Shown here piece after piece: positions 13,315-21,873 of a stretch of 64,000 nucleotides of DNA (position 1 is its first letter; each line of letters opens with the position of its first letter). The position numbers were made by a program, and so were the translations under genes. Below the pieces are notes generated by a model that had not been told where the DNA came from, did no database searches, and saw only the letters and a program-made list of their open reading frames with translations. Source of the DNA: JBAVVD01 sp049697115 (GTDB taxonomy: Bacteria > Acidobacteriota > Aminicenantia > Aminicenantales > UBA4085); the NCBI GenBank assembly GCA_049697115.1, contig JBAVVD010000048.1:27575-91574 (forward strand). The letters run 5' to 3'.

Positions 13315-15717
13315 ATGCATTTTCCCTTCCTCTTTCTTTGTCTTTCTCTGATTGCGGGAATCTGGGGGGCCTCGGCATTTAATCTCTCCACTCCGGCCTC
13401 TCACATCGGACTGGCCGTCGGCCTGGCCCTGGCCTGGATTTTCTATCTTTATAAGAAGAACAGAGTCTGCTTCTTTTTTATTCTCCTCTCCACAGTATGC
13501 ATCGGCGCCGGTCTCTTCTCCCATCACAACAGGAAATACGAAGAAAATCCCTTGCACAGATGGCAGCAGCCGGGGTATGTCGATTTTACCGGCACGCTTG
13601 ACCGTTCTCCCTCGCCTGGGCTGGAAAGAGATTTTTTATTCATAACGGTTGAAAAAATCGCTTTCCAGAACAGGGAACAGAATATCCGGGGCCGACTCCG
13701 CGTTTCAATCCCTCACTCCGCAGAATATGCCATGCCCCGGAACCTGTTTCCGGGAGACAAAATCAAAGTCTCGGCGCAGCTTCAGTCCTTTCAGAAATAC
13801 AGAAACTTCCAGAAGCCATTTATGATCAACTATCTCAAAAACCGGCGCATTCACAACCTGGCAGCCACAAAAAGCGGACTCCTCATCCACAAACTCAAGG
13901 AGGGAAAGAAATATTCTCCATTCCGGCTGATGGCGCAGCTCCGGTCCGGACTCCGGCAAAAAATCGAACAGCATTTTCCCTCACCGGATCAAAACTCCCT
14001 TTCTCCTGAAGGAGCGGTGCTGGAAGCCCTCGTCCTTGGAGAAAGAGGACGGATGAATCCCGCGACCACCCTCTCGCTCCAGAAAACAGGACTCTATCAT
14101 CTTTTTGCCATCTCCGGCGCTCATATCGGGATCATCTGTTTTCTCCTTTTCTCTCTCCTCAAATGGGGGAAAGTCCCCACGCGCTTCTCCTATGCGGTAT
14201 TGATCATTTTCCTTGTCTTTTATGCCTTTCTTGTCGAGGGAAGGGCATCGGTGCTCCGGGCGACGATCATGGCCGTTCTCTTTTTTTTGGGGAAACTCTT
14301 CTGGAAGGATGTTCATCTCCTCAACACGATCGCCATGAGCGCTTTTTTCCTGCTTCTGACCAATCCCTTCCAGCTCTTTGACCTCGGATTTCAATTGACT
14401 TTTATCGCCACCCTTTCCATTATTCTCTTCTTTCCGAAAGTCAACAGGCTTTTGCCCCGCCTTCCCCTCAGGCTCAGCGAAATTTTTGCCCTCTCTCTGA
14501 CCGCCCAGGCCGGCGTCCTGCCCTTGATTGCCGTCTCTTTCAACAGGATTGTTTTCTCCTCCCTGATCCTCAATTTCATGGCCATTCCACTGGTCGGACT
14601 GATCATGGCGGCCGGATATGTCTTCCTGCCATTGTCTTTTGTCATTCCGGCTCTGGCCAGGCCCCTGGCGGGCGGGATCGATTTTCTCATCCAAATTTTC
14701 ATGAAATCCACGCAAATTCTAAATCCCATCGACTTTCTTTCCTACCGTATCCCAACGCCTCCGCCATGGATAGTCCTCGGCTACTTCGCCTTTCTTCTTC
14801 TGCTGCTCCTGCCCTTGAGGATCAAAAAGATGAAATGGCTCCTGGGCTTCGGCTTCGGAATCTTTTTCATCCTTTTAATCCTTCATCCCTTTCCTTCCGT
14901 ATCTAAGGACCTCAAGATCACTTTCCTTGATGTCGGACAGGGAGACTCCATCCTTATCGAGTTCCCGGGAACACATAAAATGCTGATTGACGGAGGCGGC
15001 CTTCCCACCGGAACTTTTGACATCGGAGAAAATGTGGTCAGCCGTTTTCTCTGGAGAAAGGGCATAAAAAAGATCGATTATCTGGTCCTGACCCATTCCC
15101 ACCCTGACCATCTCAATGGTCTGGTTGCCGTGGCCAGGAACTTTCGAGTCCGGGAGTTCTGGGAGGGCCCGAGTCCGTCAGATAACACAACATACGGCGC
15201 GCTTAAAAAGCAGTTGGATTCGGTTCTCCAGAAAAGAGTTAGCCGGGGATTCAGCCGCCGGGTCGGAGAAATTCAGATTGACGTCCTTTCACCCGAAAAA
15301 GAAGCTCCGTTCGCTTTTGTATTAGAGAACGATCTGTCCGTTGTGTTAAGGATCACTCACGGTCTGACCTTTTTCCTGCTCACCGGAGATATCGGCAGGG
15401 ATGCAGAAAAGGAGATTCTAGACACAGGGGGCAGAGTCAGAAGCCAGGTTCTGAAGTCCTCCCACCATGGGAGCGACTCCTCAAGTTCCATGATCTTCCT
15501 TGAGTCTGTCGCTCCTCAGGTGGTGGTCGTCTCGGTCGGCAAGAAAAATCCCTACAATCTCCCCAGTCAGGAAGCTCTGGAGAGATATAGAGAGGTGGAA
15601 GCAAGGATTTTCCGTACGGACTTCCACGGGGCCGTAGAAATTATCTCTGATGGCAGAGAAATCTCCGTTCGGACGGCTTCAGGGGAACTTCTGCCAGGTC
15701 TGCGGTCTGCGGATTGA
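13315..15717 (+). CDS. comEC: ComEC/Rec2 DNA uptake channel
   Basis: About 800 residues, the full three-part family layout. An N-terminal soluble OB-like domain is followed by a competence membrane domain with the LYHLFAISGAHIG motif and many TM segments (about 240-510). A C-terminal metallo-beta-lactamase domain has FLDVGQGDSILIEFPG and THSHPDHLNGL metal ligands, plus SSHHGSDSS. It forms the inner-membrane pore that takes single-stranded DNA into the cytoplasm. Together with the type IV pilus locus it implies natural competence, a plausible entry route for the cassettes. A TTG at 13306 in frame could also be the start; neither has a good ribosome site. Confidence 0.93.
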   Translation: MHFPFLFLCLSLIAGIWGASAFNLSTPASHIGLAVGLALAWIFYLYKKNRVCFFFILLSTVCIGAGLFSHHNRKYEENPLHRWQQPGYVDFTGTLDRSPSPGLERDFLFITVEKIAFQNREQNIRGRLRVSIPHSAEYAMPRNLFPGDKIKVSAQLQSFQKYRNFQKPFMINYLKNRRIHNLAATKSGLLIHKLKEGKKYSPFRLMAQLRSGLRQKIEQHFPSPDQNSLSPEGAVLEALVLGERGRMNPATTLSLQKTGLYHLFAISGAHIGIICFLLFSLLKWGKVPTRFSYAVLIIFLVFYAFLVEGRASVLRATIMAVLFFLGKLFWKDVHLLNTIAMSAFFLLLTNPFQLFDLGFQLTFIATLSIILFFPKVNRLLPRLPLRLSEIFALSLTAQAGVLPLIAVSFNRIVFSSLILNFMAIPLVGLIMAAGYVFLPLSFVIPALARPLAGGIDFLIQIFMKSTQILNPIDFLSYRIPTPPPWIVLGYFAFLLLLLLPLRIKKMKWLLGFGFGIFFILLILHPFPSVSKDLKITFLDVGQGDSILIEFPGTHKMLIDGGGLPTGTFDIGENVVSRFLWRKGIKKIDYLVLTHSHPDHLNGLVAVARNFRVREFWEGPSPSDNTTYGALKKQLDSVLQKRVSRGFSRRVGEIQIDVLSPEKEAPFAFVLENDLSVVLRITHGLTFFLLTGDIGRDAEKEILDTGGRVRSQVLKSSHHGSDSSSSMIFLESVAPQVVVVSVGKKNPYNLPSQEALERYREVEARIFRTDFHGAVEIISDGREISVRTASGELLPGLRSAD

Positions 15718-15750
15718 CACGAAAAGGAGCCTGGGTTATCATAACCCCAA

Positions 15751-16341
15751 ATGAAATTCCACAAAATCTGCGTTCTCCTGTCCCTTCTTCTCTTCTGCAT
15801 ATCTCTGGCCTTCACTCAGGATTTGGTGGAATTGGCAAAAAAGGAAAAGCAGCGGCGTGAAAGCCTGAAGGGAATGAGACGGATCATCGTCACCAATGCC
15901 GATCTGTTGAAGGTTAAAAAAAAGCCTGCACTCTCGACCCCCCCGCCTTCTGAGTCTGAAGAAGTCACAGAGTCTGAGTTACCTGAAGAAGAGGCGTCTG
16001 AAACAGAATCTGCCCCGGAGACGACGCTGGGAGCCCAACAGAATCGGGAACTTCAAATCGCCGCCCAGAAAAAACTTGAAGAAACGAAAGCGGAATATGA
16101 AGAAATATGGAAAAAAGCCACGGAATACAGAGAATTGCTGGGATTGAAAATGAATGCCCTCTGGCAGGAATTCTACAGCATGGATGACATGACTCCCCGC
16201 GATCTAATCCAGAGGGCCATCAGCGATACCTATCTCAAACTCCAGGGGGCCCAAAATGAGGAAGCTCGGGCCAAAGAGGAATATGAGAGGTTTGTGGCTC
16301 AGGCGGAGAAAGAAAAAACCACTTCGATCTGGTTCCGATAA
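15751..16341 (+). CDS. secreted coiled-coil protein, unknown function
   Basis: A 196-residue protein with a signal peptide (KICVLLSLLLFCISLAFT). It has a basic patch with LVELAKKEKQRRESLKGMR and IIVTNADLLKVKKKP, a low-complexity acidic stretch (about 65-90), and a long charged helix with coiled-coil character to the end. The 'LAKKEKxRR...VTNxDL' pattern recurs, as I remember it, in secreted proteins of Acidobacteria-like genomes. No enzymatic motif. It lies 33 bases after comEC and converges on the next gene. Confidence 0.75.
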   Translation: MKFHKICVLLSLLLFCISLAFTQDLVELAKKEKQRRESLKGMRRIIVTNADLLKVKKKPALSTPPPSESEEVTESELPEEEASETESAPETTLGAQQNRELQIAAQKKLEETKAEYEEIWKKATEYRELLGLKMNALWQEFYSMDDMTPRDLIQRAISDTYLKLQGAQNEEARAKEEYERFVAQAEKEKTTSIWFR

Positions 16342-16358
16342 ATCAAAATTCCTATCGC

Positions 16359-17225
16359 CTACCTGAAATAGATAAAAGAAATCTGAACCCCCAATTCCCT
16401 TTCATCCTTGGAATTGGAAATCACCTTGGCGGGCACAAAGGTCTTATCCGTCACCACAGCCAGATAGAATTCATACTTATCCCCGAGCGTTTCTTTCTTG
16501 ATCTTGTAGGACTTCTCGAAAAACCCGTCGGTGGCGATAAATTCGTCTAAAGTCAGCCCGTTGATCTGAAAAATAATCTTCTGGTCTTTGACGGCGTCTA
16601 TGTTGGTCCCTCCCTTGATGACCAACAGGGCATCCTGACCAGGATTATCAATCACGCATCGGGCTTCTCTGCCGGTCCATCGCCATTGTTTCAGAATGGA
16701 ATTCTGGTCCACTTCAAGGTCGTACCAGCCGCTCTCGTAAATGATTTCAGGCGTTCCGATAGGAGGAGGGACAACCTTTAATTTTTTAGACAGCACCTCA
16801 AGCTGGGATTTTCCGCTCCGGTCATAGGCATTGTACAATCCGACAGACAGTCTCAGCGTCTCCTCTCCCTTGAATTGAGGGTCAAACTCATCAATAAAGG
16901 TGGGGATGAATATTCTCCGCTTGTAGGTATATTCCTTTCCTTTCTCCCATTTGGAGGTCGGAACTTCAGGCGCATGATCGTCCTGGATAAGGAGATTGGT
17001 TTTGTGCCAGAAATGCACAAAGATATTGTAGTCCCGGGTTAAGTTCTCAAAGTCACCGGCAATCTTCCAGGTGTATTCAACATCCGTGATCAGGTAATCG
17101 GTCAGCGTGGGCTCAGAAAAATTTACCGAAAGATCGACCCCCTTGACTTGAGTTTTTTTCTGGCAGCCACACAGGATTAAAGAAATGGCCAGTATAAACA
17201 ATAATGGGTACAGCTCTTTTTTCAT
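16359..17225 (-). CDS. lipoprotein, unknown function
   Basis: A 288-residue lipoprotein (MKKELYPLLFILAISLILCGCQ, lipobox ILCGC). The mature part is beta-rich, with two segments that may be immunoglobulin-like domains: DYNIFVHFWHKTNLLIQDDH in the first half and WRWTGREARCVIDNPGQDALLVIKGG in the second. The second half resembles sugar-binding or accessory beta domains attached to glycosyltransferase-linked proteins. AAGGAGGAG precedes the ATG and a strong promoter lies upstream. Confidence 0.75.
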   Translation of the reverse strand: MKKELYPLLFILAISLILCGCQKKTQVKGVDLSVNFSEPTLTDYLITDVEYTWKIAGDFENLTRDYNIFVHFWHKTNLLIQDDHAPEVPTSKWEKGKEYTYKRRIFIPTFIDEFDPQFKGEETLRLSVGLYNAYDRSGKSQLEVLSKKLKVVPPPIGTPEIIYESGWYDLEVDQNSILKQWRWTGREARCVIDNPGQDALLVIKGGTNIDAVKDQKIIFQINGLTLDEFIATDGFFEKSYKIKKETLGDKYEFYLAVVTDKTFVPAKVISNSKDERELGVQISFIYFR

Positions 17226-17260
17226 ATTCGGTCTCCTCCTTCATAAATCGAACACGGCGT

Positions 17261-17289
17261 ATTATAAAAAATAACAGCTTCGATGTAAA
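17261..17289 (-). promoter_or_regulatory. sigma-70-type promoter for the lipoprotein gene
   Basis: On the minus strand: TTTACA (17289-17284), a 17-base spacer, TATAAT (17266-17261), about 35 bases before the start codon. The -35 lies within a small hairpin (GCTTCGAT/ATCGAAGC). Confidence 0.65.
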
Positions 17290-17349
17290 GATCGAAGCCC
17301 AATCTCATCAATCTCGGAAATAAAAATGCGTACGGACAAAATGTGTGGA

Positions 17350-17378
17350 TTGAAAGAGGAAATTGAATATTGTATAGT
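17350..17378 (+). promoter_or_regulatory. sigma-70-type promoter for the lpxK operon
   Basis: TTGAAA (17350-17355), 17 bases, TATAGT (17373-17378). Transcription would begin within a few bases of the ATG at 17388, so the lpxK message may be nearly leaderless. This also argues against the TTG start at 17370, which overlaps the -10. Confidence 0.5.
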
Positions 17379-17387
17379 TTCCAGAGG

Positions 17388-18395
17388 ATGAAATTCCTCA
17401 TCATCGTCTTTTCCCTTTTCTCACGTGCGGTTTGCCGCTTCAAAAATTTTCTGTATGATCGGCATGTCATCGAGCCTCAGAAGCCACCGCTCCCTGTGAT
17501 CAGCGTGGGAAACATCACATTCGGAGGCTCTGAAAAAACTCCGCTCGCCATGGAACTGATCCACTTTCTTTTAAACCAGGATTTCAAACCCGCCTTCATA
17601 TCACGTGGGTATCGAGGAAAATGGGAAAAGGACGGAGGGATTCTTTCGGACGGAAAGAATATTCTGGGAACATGGACAGACTCCGGAGACGAACCGTATA
17701 TGGTCGCCAGAAACTTTCCTCAGGCCGGCGTTTTTATCGGAAAGCGGCGGATTCTTTCCTGCCAGAAGGCCAAAGACCTGGGTTTTAATATTGCGGTTCT
17801 GGACGACGGACTCCAGCACCGCCGCCTGGATCGCGATCTGGAGATTGTTCTCCATAATCCGCGGGAAAAATGGGCTCTCCGTGAAGGCCCTTCAGCCCTT
17901 AAAAGGGCGGACATTCTACTTCTAGATGGAGGAGAGCCGACATCCGGGAAATTGCGCCGGAAGATTCCTTCGGGCGTTCCCCTCATGGAATATCGCGTCA
18001 CGGCCAAGCGCCTCAGGCGCCTGGAAAATGAAGAACCGGCCCCTCTCCAAGACTTCAGACAGAAAAGAGTCCTTGCCTTCTGCGGCATAGCCAGGCCGGA
18101 GCGTTTCTTTTCTCTTCTAAAAAAAGAAGGCCTGGAACCTGTCTTTCACACCAAGTTTCCGGATCACTATCCGTATTCCCGACGGTCTTTGAAAAAGATT
18201 GCGAAAAAATGCAAAGATCTTCAAATAGAGGCCGCCGTAACCACAGAGAAAGACGCCGTCCGGCTTCTGGACCGACTTGACCTTCTGAAAGATATTCCCG
18301 TTTACTATCTGAAAATCGGGCTTGAACTGGAAAAGTCCTTTACCGATAAAATCCTGTTATTTCTCCAGGCTCAGCCACGGAAAGAGAAAAAATGA
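17388..18395 (+). CDS. lpxK: tetraacyldisaccharide 4'-kinase
   Basis: Phosphorylates the 4' position of the lipid A disaccharide precursor at the inner membrane. 335 residues. The N-terminal membrane-associated helix is followed by PVISVGNITFGGSEKTPLA, the family's P-loop (usual form GGTGKTP; here GGSEKTP). FISRGYRG, SGDEPYM, and AVLDDGLQHRRLDRDLEIV then match conserved LpxK blocks, and a late VTTEKDAVRL. The P-loop lacks the usual glycine before the Lys, which is worth noting. First gene of lpxK-lpxL-rph. Confidence 0.93.
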   Translation: MKFLIIVFSLFSRAVCRFKNFLYDRHVIEPQKPPLPVISVGNITFGGSEKTPLAMELIHFLLNQDFKPAFISRGYRGKWEKDGGILSDGKNILGTWTDSGDEPYMVARNFPQAGVFIGKRRILSCQKAKDLGFNIAVLDDGLQHRRLDRDLEIVLHNPREKWALREGPSALKRADILLLDGGEPTSGKLRRKIPSGVPLMEYRVTAKRLRRLENEEPAPLQDFRQKRVLAFCGIARPERFFSLLKKEGLEPVFHTKFPDHYPYSRRSLKKIAKKCKDLQIEAAVTTEKDAVRLLDRLDLLKDIPVYYLKIGLELEKSFTDKILLFLQAQPRKEKK

Positions 18396-19294
18396 CGAAT
18401 CCGGCCGTCTTTGTGGAATTTATTATCTATAAAATCCTCAGCGCGCTGTTTTTCTTCATTCCCCGGCCGCTCTGCCTCCTCATTGGCAGGCAATCCGGCC
18501 TTCTTCTGTATTATCTGGATAGGAAACACCGCCGGATCGCCCTCTCAAACCTGAAGATGGCTTTCTTTCGGGAATTTCCCGAATCCCGATGGATCACAAT
18601 CGCGAAGAATTCTTTCGCCCACTTCGGCGAGATGACGGCCGACATCCTCAAACTCTCGCACTTTTCCCCCGAGCGGATCCAAAAGCTCATCTCCATTGAA
18701 GGCCAAGAGCACCTGCATCAGGCCCTGGAAGACGGAAAAGGCGCTCTCCTTTTTTCCGCCCATATCGGGAACTGGGAAGTCGGGTCTGCGGGAGTCTCAC
18801 GAATAGCTCCTTTACGCGTTGTGGTCCGCGCCCTCGATAATCCGCTTCTGGAGAAAGAACTTGTCCGGATCCGGGCGAAGTTCGGCGCCCGCGTCGTCTA
18901 TAAACAGGAGGCCGCCCGAAAAGTGCTTTCCTCACTTCGACGTAATGAAGCCGTTGCCATCCTTATCGACCAGAATGTCCTGCGAAGCCAGGCTGTTTTT
19001 GTTGATTTCTTTGGAGCGCCGGCAGCGACAACTCCTTCTCTGGCCGCCTTTTCCATTAAGACGGGAGTGCCGGTCCTTCCCACGTTTTGCTATCCCTTAC
19101 CCGGCGGCTTCTTTCGGCTTAAGGTTATGGCGCCTGTGCGCACCGACCTGGAAGGCCCGAATGAGCGGGATGTGTTGAAAATCACCCAAATATGCACTAA
19201 GATTATTGAGAATGAAATCCGGCAAAATCCCAGCCAATGGCTCTGGGTCCATCAAAGATGGAAAACAAGGCCATTCCAACGCCAAAGGGAGTGA
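18392..19294 (+). CDS. lipid A biosynthesis acyltransferase (LpxL/HtrB family)
   Basis: Adds a secondary acyl chain to Kdo-lipid A or a related glycolipid at the inner membrane. 300 residues, the family length, with an N-terminal membrane helix. The catalytic H-x4-E motif is in LFSAHIGNWEVG, and LIDQNVLRSQAVFVDFFGAPAAT and WLWVHQRWKTRP are family blocks. The start overlaps the lpxK stop by four bases (ATGA). Close to the Kdo-less or mycolate-type members in sequence, so the acceptor is uncertain. Confidence 0.9.
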   Translation: MTNPAVFVEFIIYKILSALFFFIPRPLCLLIGRQSGLLLYYLDRKHRRIALSNLKMAFFREFPESRWITIAKNSFAHFGEMTADILKLSHFSPERIQKLISIEGQEHLHQALEDGKGALLFSAHIGNWEVGSAGVSRIAPLRVVVRALDNPLLEKELVRIRAKFGARVVYKQEAARKVLSSLRRNEAVAILIDQNVLRSQAVFVDFFGAPAATTPSLAAFSIKTGVPVLPTFCYPLPGGFFRLKVMAPVRTDLEGPNERDVLKITQICTKIIENEIRQNPSQWLWVHQRWKTRPFQRQRE

Positions 19295-19301
19295 ACAGAA
19301 T

Positions 19302-20045
19302 TTGAGATCATACAATCGCAAGCCCAATGAAATGCGGCCTGTTACAGTCCTCCTCGACTACCTGGACTTCGCCGACAGCTCGGCCTACATCGAGGTCGGA
19401 AAAACGCGTGTGGTCGTGGCCGCCACAATCGATGAAAAGGTCCCGCCCTTTCTCAAGAATACGGGCTCCGGGTGGATCACGGCCGAGTACTCCATGCTCC
19501 CCCGCTCCACAGAAAAAAGAAATATCCGGGAAAGAATTCAGGGCCATCCTTCAGGGAGAAGCCAGGAAATACAGCGTCTCATTGGGCGGGCGCTTCGGGC
19601 CGTCACTGACCTCAGGCTCCTTGGGGAAAGGACGGTCATTCTGGATTGTGACGTCATCCAGGCCGACGGCGGAACACGGACAGCCTCCATCAACGCGGCC
19701 TGCGTGGCGTTCGCTCTGGCCTTAAAAAAAATGATGGATGAAAAAATGATCGCGCATATGCCGCTTCGGCATTTAGTCGCCGGAATCAGTGTGGGCATCG
19801 TGAAGGGGAAATATCTTCTGGATCTGGATTACAAAGAAGATTCTTCAGCCGAAATCGACATGAATATCGTCCAGACGGACCGCGGACAGCTCGTCGAAGT
19901 CCAGGCATCGGCGGAAAAAGAACCTTTTTCCAGAAATTCCCTTGCCGCTCTACTGCGTCTGGCGGATATGGGGATTTCGGAAATCATCCAAATCCAGAAA
20001 GAGATATTGAAAAAAAAGAGCCTCCTTTTTATGGCCTATGGATAA
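19302..20045 (+). CDS. rph: ribonuclease PH
   Basis: Phosphorolytic 3' exonuclease that trims tRNA 3' ends. 247 residues. Clear blocks: RPVTVLLDYLDFADSSAYIE, GWITAEYSMLPRST, SQEIQRLIGRALRAVTDLR, DCDVIQADGGTRTASI and EIDMNIVQTDRGQLVEVQ. Start chosen as TTG at 19302 (LRSYNRKPNEMRPV), matching the usual N-terminus; a further in-frame start at 19206 would add a basic tail overlapping the acyltransferase. AGGGAG is upstream. Confidence 0.94.
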   Translation: MRSYNRKPNEMRPVTVLLDYLDFADSSAYIEVGKTRVVVAATIDEKVPPFLKNTGSGWITAEYSMLPRSTEKRNIRERIQGHPSGRSQEIQRLIGRALRAVTDLRLLGERTVILDCDVIQADGGTRTASINAACVAFALALKKMMDEKMIAHMPLRHLVAGISVGIVKGKYLLDLDYKEDSSAEIDMNIVQTDRGQLVEVQASAEKEPFSRNSLAALLRLADMGISEIIQIQKEILKKKSLLFMAYG

Positions 20046-20069
20046 TACTTCCATCCAGGAGAAAGTGGC

Positions 20070-21011
20070 ATGAACAGGATTTTGGTAACCGGCGGAGCCG
20101 GTTTTTTAGGCAGCCATCTCTGTGAATATCTTTTGGGAAAGGGCTCGGATGTCATCTGTATGGACAATTTTTTTTCCGGCCATAAGGATAATATCCGCCC
20201 TCTTCTCTCCCATCCTTATTTTGAACTCATTCGACATGACGTCATCCACTCCTTCTTTGTGGAAGTCGATAGAATTTATCATCTGGCCTGTCCGGCCTCG
20301 CCGATCCACTACCAATATAACTCCATCAAGACGGTCAAAACGAACGTTATGGGAACCATCAACATGCTCGGCCTGGCCAAGAGAATCAAGTGCCGGATTT
20401 TACTGGCCTCCTCTTCTGAGATTTATGGGGATGCCCAGGTCCATCCCCAGCCGGAGAGTTACTGGGGAAACGTCAATCCCATCGGGATCAGAAGCTGCTA
20501 TGATGAAGGAAAACGCGTAGCCGAAACATTGATGATGGATTACCATCGTCAGAATAAAGTGGATATTAAAATTGTCAGAATTTTCAATACTTATGGTCCC
20601 CGCATGGCCATTGACGACGGCCGGGTAGTCAGTAATTTCATCGTCCAGGCCCTGAGAGGGGCCCCTCTGACCGTCTATGGGGACGGCCGCCAGACCCGCT
20701 CATTCTGCTACGTGACTGACCTCGTCCAGGGGCTTGTCCGGATGATGGAATCCAAAGATTTCACAGGGCCGGTCAACCTGGGAAACCCGACGGAGTTCAC
20801 CATCGCTGAGCTGGCGGAAACGGTTTTAAAACTCACCGGCAGCTCTTCCAAAATCGTTCATAAACCCCTGCCCCAGGACGACCCTGCCCGGCGCCGCCCG
20901 GATATTGCCTTAGCTAAAGGAACGCTCGGCTGGGAGCCAAAAATTTCTTTAGAGGAAGGATTGGTCCATGCCATCGAATATTTCAAAGCCAAACTCGGTA
21001 CCAATAAATAA
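20070..21011 (+). CDS. UDP-glucuronate decarboxylase-like epimerase
   Basis: Extended short-chain dehydrogenase that would convert UDP-glucuronate to UDP-xylose. 313 residues. NAD site ILVTGGAGFLGSHLCE at the start, ASSSEIYGDAQVHPQ, then the decarboxylase signature GIRSCYDEGKRVAE with catalytic Tyr and Lys, and GDGRQTRSFCYVTDL near the end. GGAGAAAG precedes the ATG. It sits in a run of envelope-sugar genes, so UDP-xylose for surface polysaccharide or lipid A is plausible. Confidence 0.92.
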   Translation: MNRILVTGGAGFLGSHLCEYLLGKGSDVICMDNFFSGHKDNIRPLLSHPYFELIRHDVIHSFFVEVDRIYHLACPASPIHYQYNSIKTVKTNVMGTINMLGLAKRIKCRILLASSSEIYGDAQVHPQPESYWGNVNPIGIRSCYDEGKRVAETLMMDYHRQNKVDIKIVRIFNTYGPRMAIDDGRVVSNFIVQALRGAPLTVYGDGRQTRSFCYVTDLVQGLVRMMESKDFTGPVNLGNPTEFTIAELAETVLKLTGSSSKIVHKPLPQDDPARRRPDIALAKGTLGWEPKISLEEGLVHAIEYFKAKLGTNK

Positions 21012-21028
21012 AATCAAAGGACACGGAT

Positions 21029-21715
21029 ATGAAACTCTCCATTGTCATTCCTGTTTATAATGAAAAACACACCATCCAGGAAATCGTCTCCAGAGTCCAG
21101 GCTGTGGATGTCGGGCTGGAAAAAGAAATCATCATTGTCGACGACTGCTCACAGGACGGCACCCATGAAATTCTGGAAAAAATTAAAGATCCCCACATCC
21201 GGATCATTATCCATTCAAAAAACATGGGCAAAGGGGCGGCCCTCCAGACGGGCTTCTCTGAAGCCCGTGGAGACATCGTCCTCATCCAGGATGCCGATCT
21301 GGAATATGACCCCAAAGACTATCCCCGGCTTATGGCCCCGATTCTGGATGGCCGAGCGGATGTTGTTTACGGATCGCGCTTCCTCGGGGGCCCCCACCGC
21401 GTCTTCTTTTTCTGGCACTATATCGGAAACAAGCTCCTCACCACTTTTTCCAATATGCTCTCGAACTTAAATTTAACGGATATGGAGACCTGCTATAAGG
21501 TCTTCAAAAAAGAAGTCCTCTCTAAAATCCGCCTGAAATCCAAGAGATTTGGCTTTGAACCGGAAGTCACCATTAAAGTGGCCAAGCTGAAATGTAAAAT
21601 ATACGAGGTTCCCATCTCCTATTCCGGAAGAGATTACAGTGAAGGGAAAAAAATCGGCTGGAAGGACGGGATAGCCGCCATTTTTCACATTATCAGGTAT
21701 AAATTCTTTAAGTGA
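21029..21715 (+). CDS. glycosyltransferase family 2 (dolichyl-phosphate mannosyltransferase-like)
   Basis: A 228-residue GT-A enzyme: SIVIPVYNEKHTIQEIV at the start, IIIVDDCSQDGTHEIL, GKGAALQTGF and VLIQDADLEYDPKDYP with the metal-binding D-x-D. The length and the KSKRFGFEPEVTIKVAKL block fit polyprenyl-phosphate sugar transferases (DPM1/GtrB type). It would load a sugar onto a lipid carrier for GT-C enzymes such as the one at 59621. No membrane anchor of its own. Confidence 0.9.
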   Translation: MKLSIVIPVYNEKHTIQEIVSRVQAVDVGLEKEIIIVDDCSQDGTHEILEKIKDPHIRIIIHSKNMGKGAALQTGFSEARGDIVLIQDADLEYDPKDYPRLMAPILDGRADVVYGSRFLGGPHRVFFFWHYIGNKLLTTFSNMLSNLNLTDMETCYKVFKKEVLSKIRLKSKRFGFEPEVTIKVAKLKCKIYEVPISYSGRDYSEGKKIGWKDGIAAIFHIIRYKFFK

Positions 21716-21766
21716 TGCTGGAAACCGTATTCTTTTCGGAGAAAAAGCCTGTGACTGTCCCTTATC

Positions 21767-21795
21767 TTGACAATCAAAAGAGGCGGTTATACTAT
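21767..21795 (+). promoter_or_regulatory. promoter for the flotillin-like gene
   Basis: TTGACA (21767-21772), 17 bases, TACTAT (21790-21795); a TATACT three bases earlier and a TATAAT three bases later could also serve. The start codon is about 80 bases downstream. Confidence 0.55.
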
Positions 21796-21873
21796 AATAA
21801 GGCGTAAATAATTTATAAATTATTTTATATGAGGTCAATTGGGTAGAAGAATGACCAGATTAAGGAGGCCATC

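Noticed and set aside
13981..14715. Long open frame antisense to comEC
   Set aside because: It is the complement of a well-supported membrane protein gene; the charged, Gln/Gly/Lys-rich product is what antisense of a hydrophobic gene gives.
17370..17387. TTG at 17370 as the lpxK start
   Set aside because: It overlaps the -10 element of the likely promoter; the ATG at 17388 gives the usual N-terminus.
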